From NCBI GenBank assembly GCA_015680685.1, contig MNCI01005255.1:62001-126000 (forward strand): a stretch of 64,000 bases of DNA. Direction: 5' to 3'. This document shows positions 1-11,204 of this stretch, in pieces (position 1 is the first letter of the stretch; each line of letters opens with the position of its first letter). The DNA comes from Gnetum montanum. Its lineage: Eukaryota > Streptophyta > Gnetopsida > Gnetales > Gnetaceae. A model generated the notes under the pieces. The model saw only the letters and a program-made list of their open reading frames with translations. It did not search any database and was not told the origin of the DNA. A program made the translations under genes and the position numbers.

Positions 1-467
1 AACTGTGATTGAGCCTCTATGCGATTTACAGGGAAGACAAGAAGAATCATTTAAGGACGTAACTTTGCCGCTTTCACCAATAACTATTTGATTACTTCTG
101 CCACTCAAAGTATATGGTTAAGATGGAGTATAAATTAACCAACAATATATATATATATCCATCATATGAAGTATCCATTGTATGAAGCCTTGATTTAAAA
201 ACTTGCCTTCAATTATCCCAAGTCATGAAAAATTATTTTAAAACATATAAGTTACTACCCATAAATTTTTTTTTGCAATATTGATTATCCCATTACATTT
301 AATGTCACATTACATTAATGTTAGCATAAAATTCTCCTAATTTTATGCATAACTTCCTAACTCCCTAACTACATAACTTTCTCCTAGCTTGTTGGGCAAG
401 TAATCTTCTAATTGGTTAGTCAAGTTACTTGGGAGAAAAGTTAGGTGAGATATTTTGAGATTTTTTT
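1..467. other. AT-rich sequence, no gene seen
   Basis: The stretch is AT-rich with a short (AT)n tract near 150. No reading frame of useful length and no retroelement motif is visible on either strand. It is probably decayed transposon or intergenic DNA. Confidence 0.6.
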
Positions 468-1184
468 NNNNNNNNNNNNNNNNNNNNNNNNNNNNNNNNN
501 NNNNNNNNNNNNNNNNNNNNNNNNNNNNNNNNNNNNNNNNNNNNNNNNNNNNNNNNNNNNNNNNNNNNNNNNNNNNNNNNNNNNNNNNNNNNNNNNNNNN
601 NNNNNNNNNNNNNNNNNNNNNNNNNNNNNNNNNNNNNNNNNNNNNNNNNNNNNNNNNNNNNNNNNNNNNNNNNNNNNNNNNNNNNNNNNNNNNNNNNNNN
701 NNNNNNNNNNNNNNNNNNNNNNNNNNNNNNNNNNNNNNNNNNNNNNNNNNNNNNNNNNNNNNNNNNNNNNNNNNNNNNNNNNNNNNNNNNNNNNNNNNNN
801 NNNNNNNNNNNNNNNNNNNNNNNNNNNNNNNNNNNNNNNNNNNNNNNNNNNNNNNNNNNNNNNNNNNNNNNNNNNNNNNNNNNNNNNNNNNNNNNNNNNN
901 NNNNNNNNNNNNNNNNNNNNNNNNNNNNNNNNNNNNNNNNNNNNNNNNNNNNNNNNNNNNNNNNNNNNNNNNNNNNNNNNNNNNNNNNNNNNNNNNNNNN
1001 NNNNNNNNNNNNNNNNNNNNNNNNNNNNNNNNNNNNNNNNNNNNNNNNNNNNNNNNNNNNNNNNNNNNNNNNNNNNNNNNNNNNNNNNNNNNNNNNNNNN
1101 NNNNNNNNNNNNNNNNNNNNNNNNNNNNNNNNNNNNNNNNNNNNNNNNNNNNNNNNNNNNNNNNNNNNNNNNNNNNNNNNNNNN
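468..1184. other. Assembly gap (717 N)
   Basis: This is an unbroken run of N. Any open frame crossing it is an artefact of the unknown bases. Single N positions also occur at 23806, 27947 and 31111. Confidence 0.99.
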
Positions 1185-3177
1185 TGCTTATTTCCATCGA
1201 ATCTTGCTCTATTTCTAGTTTTCTTGTGGAACTATCTCTTTCTCTGGGGAAAATTAGGAGTAGATTGCGGAGTTGTGCTCAAATGTTTTTGCAAAATTTT
1301 ATTTGTTACAAGTAGGTATTATAAGGACCGTGTAGACTAGGTAGTTGAAAAAAATAGGAAAATTTCAACAACTCATAGTACTAGGCAAAGTTGGTTGAAT
1401 CTCTTTAAAGTAAGTCATTTGTAGTTTACACGCAACGCAATCATTACATTTCTCACAACCGCATGCCGCAACAACACACACACATACTCACATTAACTAC
1501 TGAGTTTATTTGGAGGTATCTGGGCCTTGGTGTTGCCAGAGACCAGTAGGCACCTAAATCCTGTTCGAGGACACTCGTTGACTATCGCGTCCCAAACGGT
1601 CGCCAACACTTATACATTTGACATTAGGCCTCATTTGGAAGCTAAGAGAGAAGAGATAAGAGAAAAGAAGTCTGCTACTGCTAATTCCAGGGTTGCGCCT
1701 TTCATTGTCCATCCGTAAGCACACCATCAAGCTTGCTCATTGCATAGCTACTTCAGCACTGATCCATTCCAAGTGTTCCCTCCAGATCCCATCCATTGTT
1801 GCATGATTTCCATCTACACACACAACATAGTCTTGTATTAGCAAGGGTAAATGAATTTCAATGTAGTTGATACCTTGCCTCAGTGAGAGGTCCATTGGCT
1901 GGGTTGTGGTATGGCTGATTATGGATTTGGACATATATTAATGATGACTACCGAAGGTGTAGGGGTTAGGAAAAAATCGAAAAAATTGGACCAGGACCCC
2001 CATGACTAAGAGCGAACCTCCAGTAGCGATATAATGGAGAAGGAAAAAGAACAAGAAAGATGGAGAAAAAGAGACAACTATAACGTCGATGAAGTGGATG
2101 TCTAGATGGAAATGAACAAAATAGAGTTAATTGCAAAATATTAAAGGAAAGAATTTAATGGATGAACCAAGTAGGAATGCCAGTGGGTCCTCCCCAAAGC
2201 AGGCTCATGCCCTTAATGCCCTAACAAACCCACATTCAAAGAGTCCGTAGGCTCTAGGAATGTCATTTGGAACAAGAGTTAAAGTCTTAACCACAAGAAT
2301 TTACCAAAAATAGAACAATGCATCCACCAAGATATACACTAATGATACAATAGGCAATGAGGTGAACAATGGAGGAAGAATGATGGAAAGGAGAGAATGG
2401 AATGAAGTCTCAAGAACAAGGTGGTGTACAGCCCCTTGTGTGTTTCATGATTAATGTGACTGGGTAAATCTCATTCCAACTCCGACCTCAAACAAACCAC
2501 ATGTAGTGACTTCGCATCAATGTATTTGGCCAATCCATCTACTTAAATAGCAAGAATGCCTCCCCCAAGAGCCACCACCATTTTGATGAAACGAAGGAGG
2601 AGAGAATGGGAAGTGAGAAGGGTTGTAGTTATTGGAACATTTTAATTTTAAGTTCCATAACCAGTCCTTGTAGCCCAAGGGATTATTTCATCTAAGGGGT
2701 GTGCTTTTAATCCTCATTTTGGTTTTTTTCGTTTTGTGTTTTTATGCGTGGGGACCACACCATGCAAAGACTTTTTATTTTTATTAGCTTAGCTTCCCGA
2801 TAATTGAGTGACATCAAAACGGTAAGAAAACTCATGAAGAAAACATCCAAGAACCCAAGAGGATGGCCAACACAAATGCATCAAGTTCCCTTGAAGTCAC
2901 ACCCTTTTCAAGCCTTGAGTCCTTCCTTAGTTTGAGAAATACTTGGTCACCGATTCATTGATGGTTCTTATTAGAAAGGGACTATATGTTTCCAAGCCAA
3001 GAGAGACCATAGAATTTTGTGGATGAATGGATGAAGTGGACTCATTTCCTATCACATCAAAAGAACATACCTTAGTATCAACATCATGGCTTAAAGGTAA
3101 AAATCAAACATTAGCAATCAATAAGAAAATAAATCATACCATCATGAAGAACTCTTATTAAATGAAAAACTTACAAG
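1185..3177. other. No supported gene
   Basis: I see no retroelement domain, RNA gene or convincing open frame here. A 63-codon plus-strand frame at 1527-1718 is short, matches nothing I know and has no neighbouring support. Parts are moderately G+C balanced (2000-2600), as expected for old transposon debris. The region lies downstream of element G in that element's direction and could hold its unrecognisable 3' part. Confidence 0.5.
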
Positions 3178-3371
3178 ATGGATGACACACACACAAACAC
3201 ACACAAAAAATGATAAAGTATAACAATGTTGTAAAAAAAAAAAAAAAAGTTAAAGAAAAAACATGCAAAACAAAAATGTGTAAAAAAACTTGCAAAAAAA
3301 AATGTAAAACAAAAATGTGTAAAAAAAAACTTGTAAAACAAAAAAGTGTAAAACAAAAACTAAAATGTAGT
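3178..3371. repeat. A-rich low-complexity tract
   Basis: A short CA-rich piece is followed by a long A run (about 3232-3248). Then come imperfect repeats of words such as AAAATGTGTAAAAAAAC and ACAAAAATGTGT. The Phe-rich peptides this tract predicts on the minus strand are products of the low complexity, not genes. Confidence 0.8.
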
Positions 3372-3637
3372 GAGGGCCTCTAATGATCAGCATAGGTGGC
3401 CATCTCCCCCATGAATGAATGGAAAGGGAGAGATCTGAAATAATGTACACCTATTTGAATTTCTTAGAAGTGTCCAACTTCTCACGAATGATGTTCTTAG
3501 ATTAAGGAGTGGAAGTTGGTGACGCTCATATTCCAATGTGTCTATGCCTTCATTGTTAGGGTTATTCCCCCAAGTTTTTCCATGCATGTTGATGGGTTGC
3601 TCTTTCACTTAGCTATCAACCATGGGGTGTCCACTAC

Positions 3638-4399
3638 TTATGTGGTTGCTACATACAGGCACCTTTGTATTTGTGTTTCTAGGGTACACCAGTTACGTGG
3701 AAGAGATGCTAAGCATTCCTCCATGTCATCACCCTCTGAGTCACTATATGTGATGCACGGAACTTTCTTCTTCTCGATATTTCCATAAATGTTTACCATA
3801 GATATCTCCAAGGAAATATCGTAGATCCCTAGGTACGCATCTATTGTACTTAGCGATGGCCTTCCCATTATAATTGGGAAGCCACCATTGTTACTATTGA
3901 CTTCTATCACCAGAAAGTCAGCTCGATATGACTAACCATACACAGTGGTAACTATGTCCTCCACCAATCCCAAGGGAATGGTGATGGATTGGTCAACCAG
4001 CTCAAAGCAAATATTTCTCTTCTTGAGTGGAGGCAAGTTCCAGGCTCGATACATTTCTCGTAAGATTAAGTTGACTCCAAAACTTGAGTTAAGAAGATCT
4101 TTATGTGGTTTGTTCCCAATGACTTGTAGATAGATTAAGGAGCTTCCAGGATTAGAGAGTTTCCTAGGAAGGTGGCCTACCTTGATCCAATCGGTAACAG
4201 TATGCGTTAACATAATCGTATGTATGAAGCTTTGTTGTTGGACTGAAGGGAGCCCTGAAGCCTGATTTGTTGGAGGAGCATGCACAGACTCAACTGCTTG
4301 TTGTTGTGAGAGCTTGTTTGGGCTTTTGGTTCTAAAGAAAGGTCTTCTCTTCTTACGGTTGTTAGAACTAGCAATGGGTTGAATGTTTACAACTCTCAT
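3638..4399 (-). pseudogene. Element G retroviral-type aspartic protease (decayed)
   Basis: The segment runs from a Ser/Gln-rich linker (about 4399-4200) into a pepsin-like half-domain. The active-site region reads LLNSSFGVNLI where the family has LLDSGASVNL, so the catalytic Asp is Asn and the Gly is changed. The later order IPLGLVEDI...VIEVNSNNGGFPIIMGRPSL matches the plant Ty3 protease end, ILGRPFL in intact copies. One stop codon falls between the two halves near 3930. The tail after 3700 (YSDSEGDDMEE) is acidic. The segment is in the same frame as the gag zinc knuckle. Confidence 0.7.
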
Positions 4400-4789
4400 A
4401 GCATTACATTGCTACGGTTGAGTGGGGAGTCCCCCTTGCATTTTTGGATCAGGTGGTAGTGAAACTACTGGCATAAGAGTGGCGCATAGATTTGGAGAAT
4501 GGTATGGATGTGGAGCGTCTCCCAGAGGAGAAGGAGTCCTTCTAAAGTACTCCCGAACTTGGTAGAAATGTTGGGGAGTTGTGTGACCCATAGAGTCACT
4601 TGGAGAAACCGACGGCTACACATAATAGCCATAAGGATCAAGTTGTCGGTAAGGGTATTGTTATCTAGACGGTGGCATCCCCCATGACTCTGGGTGTTTC
4701 CACTGTTGATGTTTCCTGATGGGTTGTGGCAGAGTTCCACTTGGATAGTATGTTAATGGTTGGTGGAACTGCCTTAAGTTACCTTGGGG

Positions 4790-6740
4790 ATATGGTAACC
4801 TTCAAGGTGATTGCCGTCTATTAAGTCTTGGATTAAGTGCATACACCCCAGACTCTTGTAGATGTGAGATGATTGGACAACATTCCTTAGGATAGTCATA
4901 TTGGCATATCTCACATCGACTGTCATTGTCTGTGTCAAAATCCTTAACCTCATTGGAGATAGTTATTTTCCCCGTTACCATTGTTATGTGTATAGCCTGC
5001 ATATCTCCTAGTTTTCTTATTAGAGTCACTACCTCCTTAGACTCCTCTATGATTTTCAAGACAGTTTTAAGTCTAGAGTCTAAAGGAATCACATAATTGA
5101 CCCACCTTAGCCAACACTTCGGTTGTTAACTTTTTTAGTGGAAAGGTTCTTTTTTTCACTAACTCTTCGAGTGGTGACTCATCCTCCTCATCACAAAATC
5201 TCACTCCCTTCTTTTGAAGGGAAGGATCACGGTTGTATTCTTCTATGCTTTCTCTTTTCCATAGCTCCCCTTTTTCTTTGGCTACTTGCTCCAAAAATCA
5301 ATGAATTTCATGGGCTCTAAGCTCAGATAATTGCCCTTGGGCATAAGTCCCAAGGGTTCTCCTAGTCTCATGTATTAGCCTATCTACGAGGTGGCAGAGT
5401 TGATCTCCCTATGCATAACCATGGTCTGAGTAATGATGTAGCAATGCATAGTATTGGCCCATGGTAGCATCTAAGGGTTCATGATTACCCTATTTCCATC
5501 CTTGGATATATTTACACAAATTAGACACTTTGGAGTACGTTTGGTATTTATCGTTGAACAATTCTAACATCGTACTCCATCTCTTAATGGTTTCTAGTTC
5601 TAAGGACTGATACCAACTCTCTGCTTCCTTTGTGAGTGTCCTAGGAAACAACTTTAGTTTCTTCCACTCATTCTCTATGTTTTGCAAGGTGCAATCAATG
5701 TGGAATGCTTGTAAATGATTTTGCATATCAGCGTTGTATTCCCCTTCGAAGTGTGGGATATTATTCATATCTAATATTTTGATCTGACTATCTTTTTGAT
5801 GCCTTGTGGGTATTCTAACTACCTCCGTTATATCTAGCATACTTCAGGTGGCTAGTAGGGGCTCATCATGAACATCTCTTTCATGACATCTATGATGTCT
5901 ACGTTGTTCCCTACTTTCCCTTCGTTCATGCCTTGATTCCTTAGAGTTCCCTCGTCCTCTCTCCCTACTCTCTCATCGAGGCCTCTCATCTCGTTTACCC
6001 TTATTGTCACCGTTATGCTCTTTATGGCTACACCCAGATGTGGAAGGAGAGGGTGACTGATGTGATGAAGGGAAAAAAGAAGGAGAACCATCACCATGAT
6101 GATGCTTCTTTCCTTTTCTTCAACTGCTATGGCCTCGATCGTGATGACAATCTAAGTGCCCATCCTTGTCATGTGTTGTTGTTCCCTTAGTGAATAGTTG
6201 GCATTCATGGGGATCAGAACCAGGGTTGTGTATCATAGAGCATAGGTTTTGATACCCCACCTCCTCACCATCATTAGGAGGGGGAACATCATTGGATGAA
6301 GAACCCGTTAGAAGTGGTTCACCATCTCTGATTTCACTTAGGACGTGCGGGACCCCTTTGCCCTTCAACAATGTATGGTGGCTCTCCTACCATGAGTCTC
6401 TTAAAATTTGTGCTTTTGTGGGATGATAATCCCTTGTGTCTAAATCACCTACAACATATTCAACATATAGGTATGTCATGCCAATCTGTGCAAGAGCACG
6501 GAGGAGTATGTTTGGGACTGAACGATCTAGGGGTAACACTATGTTACCTTGCAAGTATCTCCATCGCAGATGTTCATCTTGATGGAGGATAAAGGTAAAA
6601 TTTGGTATGTACTCATCAGGATGAGTATACACTACCTGATGTTGTTGAGGAACTGGCGGATTTTGGTTATGTGTTTGATGTTGCTGAATGTTTCTAGTAT
6701 AATTCCTAGGTGGTGAATTGCTTTTGTTAGAAGAAGACAT
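4790..6740 (-). pseudogene. Element G gag (decayed)
   Basis: This is a capsid/nucleocapsid polyprotein of a Ty3/gypsy element. The start at 6740 (MSSSNKSNSP) is the first ATG after the primer site. The capsid-like core is at about 5490-5840: it has the order F-E-G-E-Y..HLQAFH...KLFPRTLTKEAESWYQSL...F..KY typical of plant gag. A zinc-knuckle-like CEICQYDYPKECC is near 4890; its usual His appears as Tyr. The frame from 6740 to about 5075 is continuous apart from stop codons. It then shifts once near 5080 into the frame that carries the knuckle and the downstream protease. It is non-functional and its assignment as gag is firm. Confidence 0.75.
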
Positions 6741-6865
6741 TGTTATTTTATTCGGTATGCTGATTAACCGTTATATAATTTTTTTTTTAATTAACACTAA
6801 GGGTTCTTTTAAGCTCCCAATGATGTGGATAATTTCCTATGTCCTACTTTGCGCACAAACACTTA

Positions 6866-6884
6866 GTCCCCGGCAATGGTGCCA
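6866..6884 (-). other. Element G primer-binding site
   Basis: The minus strand reads TGGCACCATTGCCGGGGAC, two bases inside the LTR. It differs at two positions from the TGGCGCCGTTGCCGGGGA site typical of plant Ty3 elements thought to prime with tRNA-Asp. Both changes are consistent with cytosine deamination. Confidence 0.75.
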
Positions 6885-7603
6885 ATGATGAGTGACGAGA
6901 TACCCCTACACTCAACCATACGAAAACGAGCGTTACACGTGCGATCTGGTTCAACTCCGTAGACTCAGTTCCTACATGCCTCATGGAACACTTAAGGTTA
7001 ATCATTCATTGTCTTCCCATACTTACTTGTATTTGTTATGATTGTATGGTTAAGTAAGTCTGAGGTATGTGATTTTTATAGTTTTTCTGTTTTATCTCCT
7101 ATGCTCATGAGTTGAAGGGTGAAGAGACTAATTGACTAACTTTGACTAACTAACTAAGCCTTAATTAACCAAGCATCAACATCTGTTCCCACTTACCATT
7201 CACACCCTGAACCAAGGCAACCTTGGTTACCAAATGCTAGTCATTGTTGGGATCACCAAGCGTAACGCACGTGCTCGAAGAGGTCGTATTGAGGCACTTA
7301 ACTAGGAGAGAAGGGTTGAGAGAGATTTAATGACTAATAAAGCATTTAAATGATAAATAGTAAATAAAAATAAATAAATTCCTAATTAGCCTAATCCATG
7401 CACTACAAGATTTATCCAACAAGCTCATCTTTATTTCCGTACACAAACTTGTGTTCAGGTACAATATTTACTCGAATAAAGATCCGTTCACTTTGGAGTT
7501 CCTACTACAGGCAAATGAAAATTATTCTATCTCTAGAGAGGTAAAACTACCAGAGTTTTGCTACGGTCTAGGCCTAGATTGTCAAACAAGGGAGAGCTGC
7601 CTC

Positions 7604-7613
7604 TTATTTATAG
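7604..7613 (-). promoter_or_regulatory. Element G LTR TATA box
   Basis: The minus strand reads CTATAAATAA inside the LTR. It lies about 720 bases before the primer site and directly downstream of the palindrome cluster at 7638-7737. This is the expected U3 promoter position. Confidence 0.6.
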
Positions 7614-7637
7614 ACTTGGCAATGCACCGTGATCTCG

Positions 7638-7737
7638 TGTATGCGATATTGTGGGGGATGACATGATATCGCATGGGATGCGATATCACGACGGTCATGA
7701 TATCGCATATGCAATATCGCAACCCATGCGATATCGT
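7638..7737. repeat. Cluster of ATGCGATATCGCAT-type palindromes in the U3 of G
   Basis: At least five copies or near copies of GCGATATCGC/GATATCGCAT occur within 100 bases, in both directions. Several are complete palindromes and each full word carries two CpG. The cluster is just upstream of the TATA box at 7604-7613. The same architecture, with a different word, is seen in the LTRs of A, B, C and F. Confidence 0.75.
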
Positions 7738-7797
7738 GTCCCATCAAACTTGTTCCTTCATTGGTTACTATAGGTATGTTGGCTTGATATTTAATCA

Positions 7798-8870
7798 TTT
7801 TTTTCTAAGTATTGAAAGATATGTATGTTTTATCTTTATTTTCCTAGAAGTGTTCAAGAATACATTCCTTTCTTGCCAAGGAAACTTCGGCATTGCTATC
7901 TACTAAAACATCTATGTAATATTCTTTATAATTTGGAAAATTAATTCTAAATAAGTAGATGGGGATAGTTGCTTTTTGTTGATTATTATTTACTATGTTG
8001 ATGGGCATGGCTTTTTGAGTTTCTTCATAATATTATAACCTTTTAGCACTTTCTTATTCCTTTTCTAGGGATTCTAGTTCCTGCAAAGCCCATTTTAGGA
8101 ATTTATTTAATTGTCCTATCTTGGTTGTTCACCATATATTTCTAGTTAAATCAAGTTGTTGGTCATCTTTTGGGGATCTTGGTTCTATTTGTTGTTTTGA
8201 ACATGACTCTTCCCTATCTAATCTATATTGAGAATAAAACTAGCTATCTTCTTCAGGTTTCATCTCAGAAAATAGGATCTCTTGTTCTTCTAGAAAATAT
8301 TTATGATCTTCTAGTTCATTTTTATTTTCTTTAATTCTTTTCTTCATTGTGCTATATTGGTGTATTTCATCTACTAGAATATCTTTTAATTTTTCTTTTA
8401 ATTGTTGAAGTTATATTTTTATCCTACTATATGTAGGGTCTCTTTTATATTGGTCTATGTCCTTTGTAATTAATGGTCTTGGTGTTAACTCTTCTTCTTC
8501 TACTAATTCTCTTATGCTAGCTCTATGCCAATCTTGTTTAAAAGAAGATTGGATCCTAATATTTCTAAATCTATGACCATGACCACGACCTCTAAGCATA
8601 TTCATGTTGCAATAAAAAACTACATCAGAATCATTAGTGTCATTGTCATCATTCCCTTTGGGTGAAAAAGAAGGATCAAAATTTGAAAGGATATGAGAGT
8701 CACTAAATTTAGATGCTTCTAACAAGATATCACTAGGTTCAAATGGTGTGGAGGAATCATATGTAAGCTCATAATTATTCTTAGAGAGTTGATGATGCTT
8801 AATAAATTTAACCTTGTTAGGATATTTATCCTTTTTGGAAAAATTTCGATATATGAGAAAACTAGGAAAC
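7798..8870 (-). pseudogene. Unrecognised polyprotein remnant with protease-like motif
   Basis: Minus-strand coding remnants run from about 8870 to 7840 with several stops. The first part (8725-8411) contains an Asp/Asn-rich stretch (NDDNDTNDSD) and an Arg/Gly-rich stretch (RGRGHGHRFR). It is followed by a Lys/Glu-rich, helix-forming segment (about 8410-8260). Near 7900 the frame reads YYIDVLVDSNAEVSLARK, which looks like a retroviral or caulimovirid aspartic-protease site (D-S/T-G-A) with Gly changed to Asn. That order would suit an old endogenous pararetrovirus or a Ty3 element of another lineage. No RT was found to decide it. The remnant abuts the outer end of the G LTR, so G may have inserted into it. 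Confidence 0.35.
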
Positions 8871-9075
8871 TAGGTCACCATAGGTCACTATTATTGTAGC
8901 ATAAAGAGATCTGTGCAATGTACATTAGATTAACAAACTCCTATAGTTCATTTATTATACCAAATATAGAGATAGAGAGATAGATAGAGAATGTGTAAGC
9001 TTGCTTGTTGTGAAGGCCATTGATGTGAATAGTTAACTTGTACCTATAAAGAAGATCATGTTATATGTAATAAGG
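8871..9075. other. Non-coding spacer, nothing recognised
   Basis: This AT-rich piece with a GATA-rich tract (about 8970-8995) lies between the 7.8-8.9 kb remnant and the integrase end of element D. No domain is visible. Confidence 0.5.
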
Positions 9076-9932
9076 ATTTAGATATAAATGCTTGACCAAG
9101 TTATCCATTTCATTTACATCCATGCTTGCCACTCTAAAGGCTCCATAGCCATAAACTTTGGTGACTAAGGAAGGTCCCTCATAGTTGGCTAACTACATGC
9201 TTGTGAATAGCTTTAAGGACTAGGTATCCTTCCTTGATCTTTCCCTTATTAATGTTATTACTACTACCTCTCTTAGTATCATTTGATGTGAGCAAGCATT
9301 CATACCCATTGCTCCTCCATTAAATCTAGGTTAATGATATGCAACTCCTTGTTTTACTTATCATTGATGAAGTTAGAAATAGCCACTTTGAGTGCTGGAA
9401 CCTATAATTCAAGAGGTAAAATAACTAAAAATCCATAAACTATGCTATATTTGGTTACATCCGTTTTAGTCCAAAAGGTAGTTTGATAGGCCCAAAGTTT
9501 GTAGATAAGCCACTCATGCCACTTGTGTCTGCTATTATTTATCATCTTTCTAAGAAAGATTATGATGGCTTTATTACTAGCTTTAGCTTGGCCATTGGAT
9601 TTTACGTAATATGGTGATGAGAAAGAATGTTTAATACTTAGGTCTTGATAAAAGGCTTGCATTTCTTGGCTACTAAATTGTGGTCCATTATCTATGACTA
9701 TGATCAAAGGTACACCAAAATGGGCTACTATGTTATCATATATCAATCTACAAACTTGTTGAGAGCTTGTTTTCCTTAGGAGAATAGCTTTAGCCTACTT
9801 TGTAAAGTATTCAAATGATATGGTGATAATGATATTCCTTATAGAATACTTAGGTGTTATAGGTCTAATAATGTCAAGTCTCAACCATTGAAATGGCCAA
9901 GTTATCTAAGTAGTGTGTAACTTAGTTGGTGG
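9076..9932 (-). pseudogene. Element D integrase, cut by element A
   Basis: This is the catalytic core and C-terminal part of a Ty3/gypsy integrase on the minus strand. The core at 9746-9402 shows FGVPLIIVIDNGPQF with the second catalytic Asp, and SPYYVKSNGQAKASNKAI. In the latter the third catalytic residue, normally Glu in NGQAE, is Lys. The C-terminal part at about 9080-9250 (EGPSLVTKVYG-like with stops) matches the same region of element B (40190-40330). At 9932/9933 the integrase breaks off at the LTR of A. More of D reappears at 23257 on the other side of A. Its relation to B places D in the same Tat-like family. Confidence 0.8.
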
Positions 9933-10078
9933 TGAAACACCACAAAATTTCGAGCTTGGTACTTCCCCCAGCAAGAAGTAGGTCCCTGGGACCCACGAAC
10001 AGCCACGGCTACATTTGGTGTCGCACATTGCAACTTTGGGAATTGAAAGGCTTAATTTTCACTAAGTGTGCAGTACCA

Positions 10079-10500
10079 GCGTATACGCCCAGCATCAATA
10101 GCGTATACACCTGACATCCCCAGCGTATACGCCCAGCATCAATAGCGTATACGCCTGACATCCCAAGCGTATATGCCCAGTGTAGACATCTGACTTACAC
10201 GCCCGATGTACACGCCTCACCTGTACGCTCGGCAGGTACCACAGATGCATACGCCCGACGATGAAGTCTCAATGATAGAATGAAGACAGCATCAAAGAGC
10301 AAGAATTGAAGCAAGTCAGCAGCCGTTAGCGTGTACACCCGGCGTATACGCCCAGCCATTGTCAGCATGTACGCTCAGCATGTACGCCCAGCGTCCATAG
10401 CATCTCCACCCAAGTTCACACATGCCCAGCACGTCCAGCGTATACGCCCAGCATGTACACCAGCCTGATGTAGCATATACGCCCCGCGTATATGCCCAGC
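10079..10500. repeat. GCGTATACGC cluster in the U3 of A
   Basis: Exact copies of the 10-base palindrome GCGTATACGC occur at 10079, 10123, 10145, 10342 and 10439. Many one-base variants (GCGTATATGC, GCGTGTACGC, GCATGTACGC) lie between them, usually followed by CCAGC. They are spaced irregularly, so this is not a simple tandem array. The cluster ends about 90 bases before the TATA box. The 3' LTR has the same cluster at 22230-22630. Confidence 0.9.
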
Positions 10501-10587
10501 AGATGTAATATGTTGTATATTTGTAAATTGCATGCACCCGGTCAACGCACCACGTGTCTCCTAACTCGAATCTAGCGTAACAACCGG

Positions 10588-10595
10588 TATAAAAA
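10588..10595 (+). promoter_or_regulatory. Element A LTR TATA box
   Basis: The sequence is TATAAAAA followed by CCCC. It is conserved in the 3' copy (22722-22729, ATAAAAAT context) and in both LTRs of B. It lies about 560 bases before the LTR end, so the transcript would start near 10620. Confidence 0.7.
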
Positions 10596-11162
10596 CCCCA
10601 CTTTTCCACTTCACCAAGGGGGGACAGTTGGCAAACATCCGAGAGCATACTAGAGACATTTACACTACGCACCACAGCTAAAACCCTCTTACACTAGAAA
10701 GCCCTATATGCTGTGCACATAGTCTATACGCTCCGCCTACTGTGCGAACCAGCTGAGTCATCCCTACATCCATCGGGGCTTTTCGTCCGCCTTATGTTTC
10801 TTCACAACTGCATTAGACTGGTGCACTATACTTTGACCCTATAATACCATTGTTTAAAGTTTACGCTAATTTCTTGCATGTTTTTTTTCTATTTACGCTC
10901 GTTGATATTTACGTGCTGTTCACATCTGTTATGCTTTTTACGCTCTCGTTTACGCCGTTTACGCATAACCTAGCGTATAGCACTTCGGCATACGTGTAGG
11001 TAAATCCTTGTCTGCTCCGCGTGCAGACCACCCAAGGTACTCTATCTTCATGCATTCCAACTCACCCTTAGGCGAAGGTAGGGTCTTCTATGCGCGTCCT
11101 GCGATCCCACGGTCTCTGTTTCCTTCCAACCGGAGACCGACGATTTCAGGCGGTACAGAAAT

Positions 11163-11181
11163 TGGCGCTAGAAGGAGGGCC
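11163..11181 (+). other. Element A primer-binding site
   Basis: TGGCGCTAGAAGGAGGGCC lies five bases after the LTR end. TGGCGCTAGAAGGAG recurs at the same place in B (54938-54921, minus strand), and TGGCACTAGAAGGAGGG in C (35274). Position and the leading TGG, complementary to a tRNA CCA end, make it the primer site. I could not assign the tRNA. Confidence 0.65.
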
Positions 11182-11204
11182 TTCTAAAAACCTCGCTCGC
11201 AAAC

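Larger units (their letters stand above)
3638..7797 (-). mobile_element. Element G: decayed Ty3/gypsy element, 5' LTR, gag, protease
   Basis: Reading on the minus strand, the order is one LTR (7797-6886), a primer-binding site (6884-6866), gag (6740 to about 4790) and a decayed protease (about 4150-3638). No RT, RNase H, integrase or second LTR is visible to the left, so the element is truncated or its 3' part is beyond recognition. The primer site is of the TGGCRCC..TTGCCGGGGA type used by Athila and several other plant Ty3 groups. G therefore differs from the A/B/C family, whose site begins TGGCGCTAGAAGG. 3372-3637 shows no further domain. Confidence 0.7.
6886..7797 (-). repeat. Element G 5' LTR (single copy seen)
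   Basis: The ends were chosen from TG...CA termini. On the minus strand the LTR would start TGATTAAATATC at 7797 and end CTCATCA at 6886, giving the short inverted ends TGAT/ATCA. It sits two bases from the primer site. It holds a TATA box at 7604-7613 and a cluster of palindromic words upstream of it. No second copy is in the window to confirm the borders, so the 7797 end is tentative. Confidence 0.55.
9933..11157 (+). repeat. Element A 5' LTR
   Basis: It starts TGAAACACCACAAAATTTC and ends GGCGGTACA. Both borders were set by comparison with the 3' copy and with the LTRs of B. It carries the U3 palindrome cluster (10079-10500), a TATA box (10588-10595) and a conserved downstream part with CCGGAGACCGA near the end. 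The 5' border falls directly in D integrase sequence. Confidence 0.9.

Noticed and set aside
343-1315. Three long open frames across the gap
   Set aside because: They exist only because N codons are read as open; the flanking real sequence codes for nothing recognisable.
1527-1718. 63-codon plus-strand frame
   Set aside because: Too short, no homology recognised, no promoter or partner gene visible.
3171-3450. Phe/Cys-rich minus-strand peptides
   Set aside because: Low-complexity A-rich DNA; it looks like membrane segments only because TTT and TTC codons dominate.
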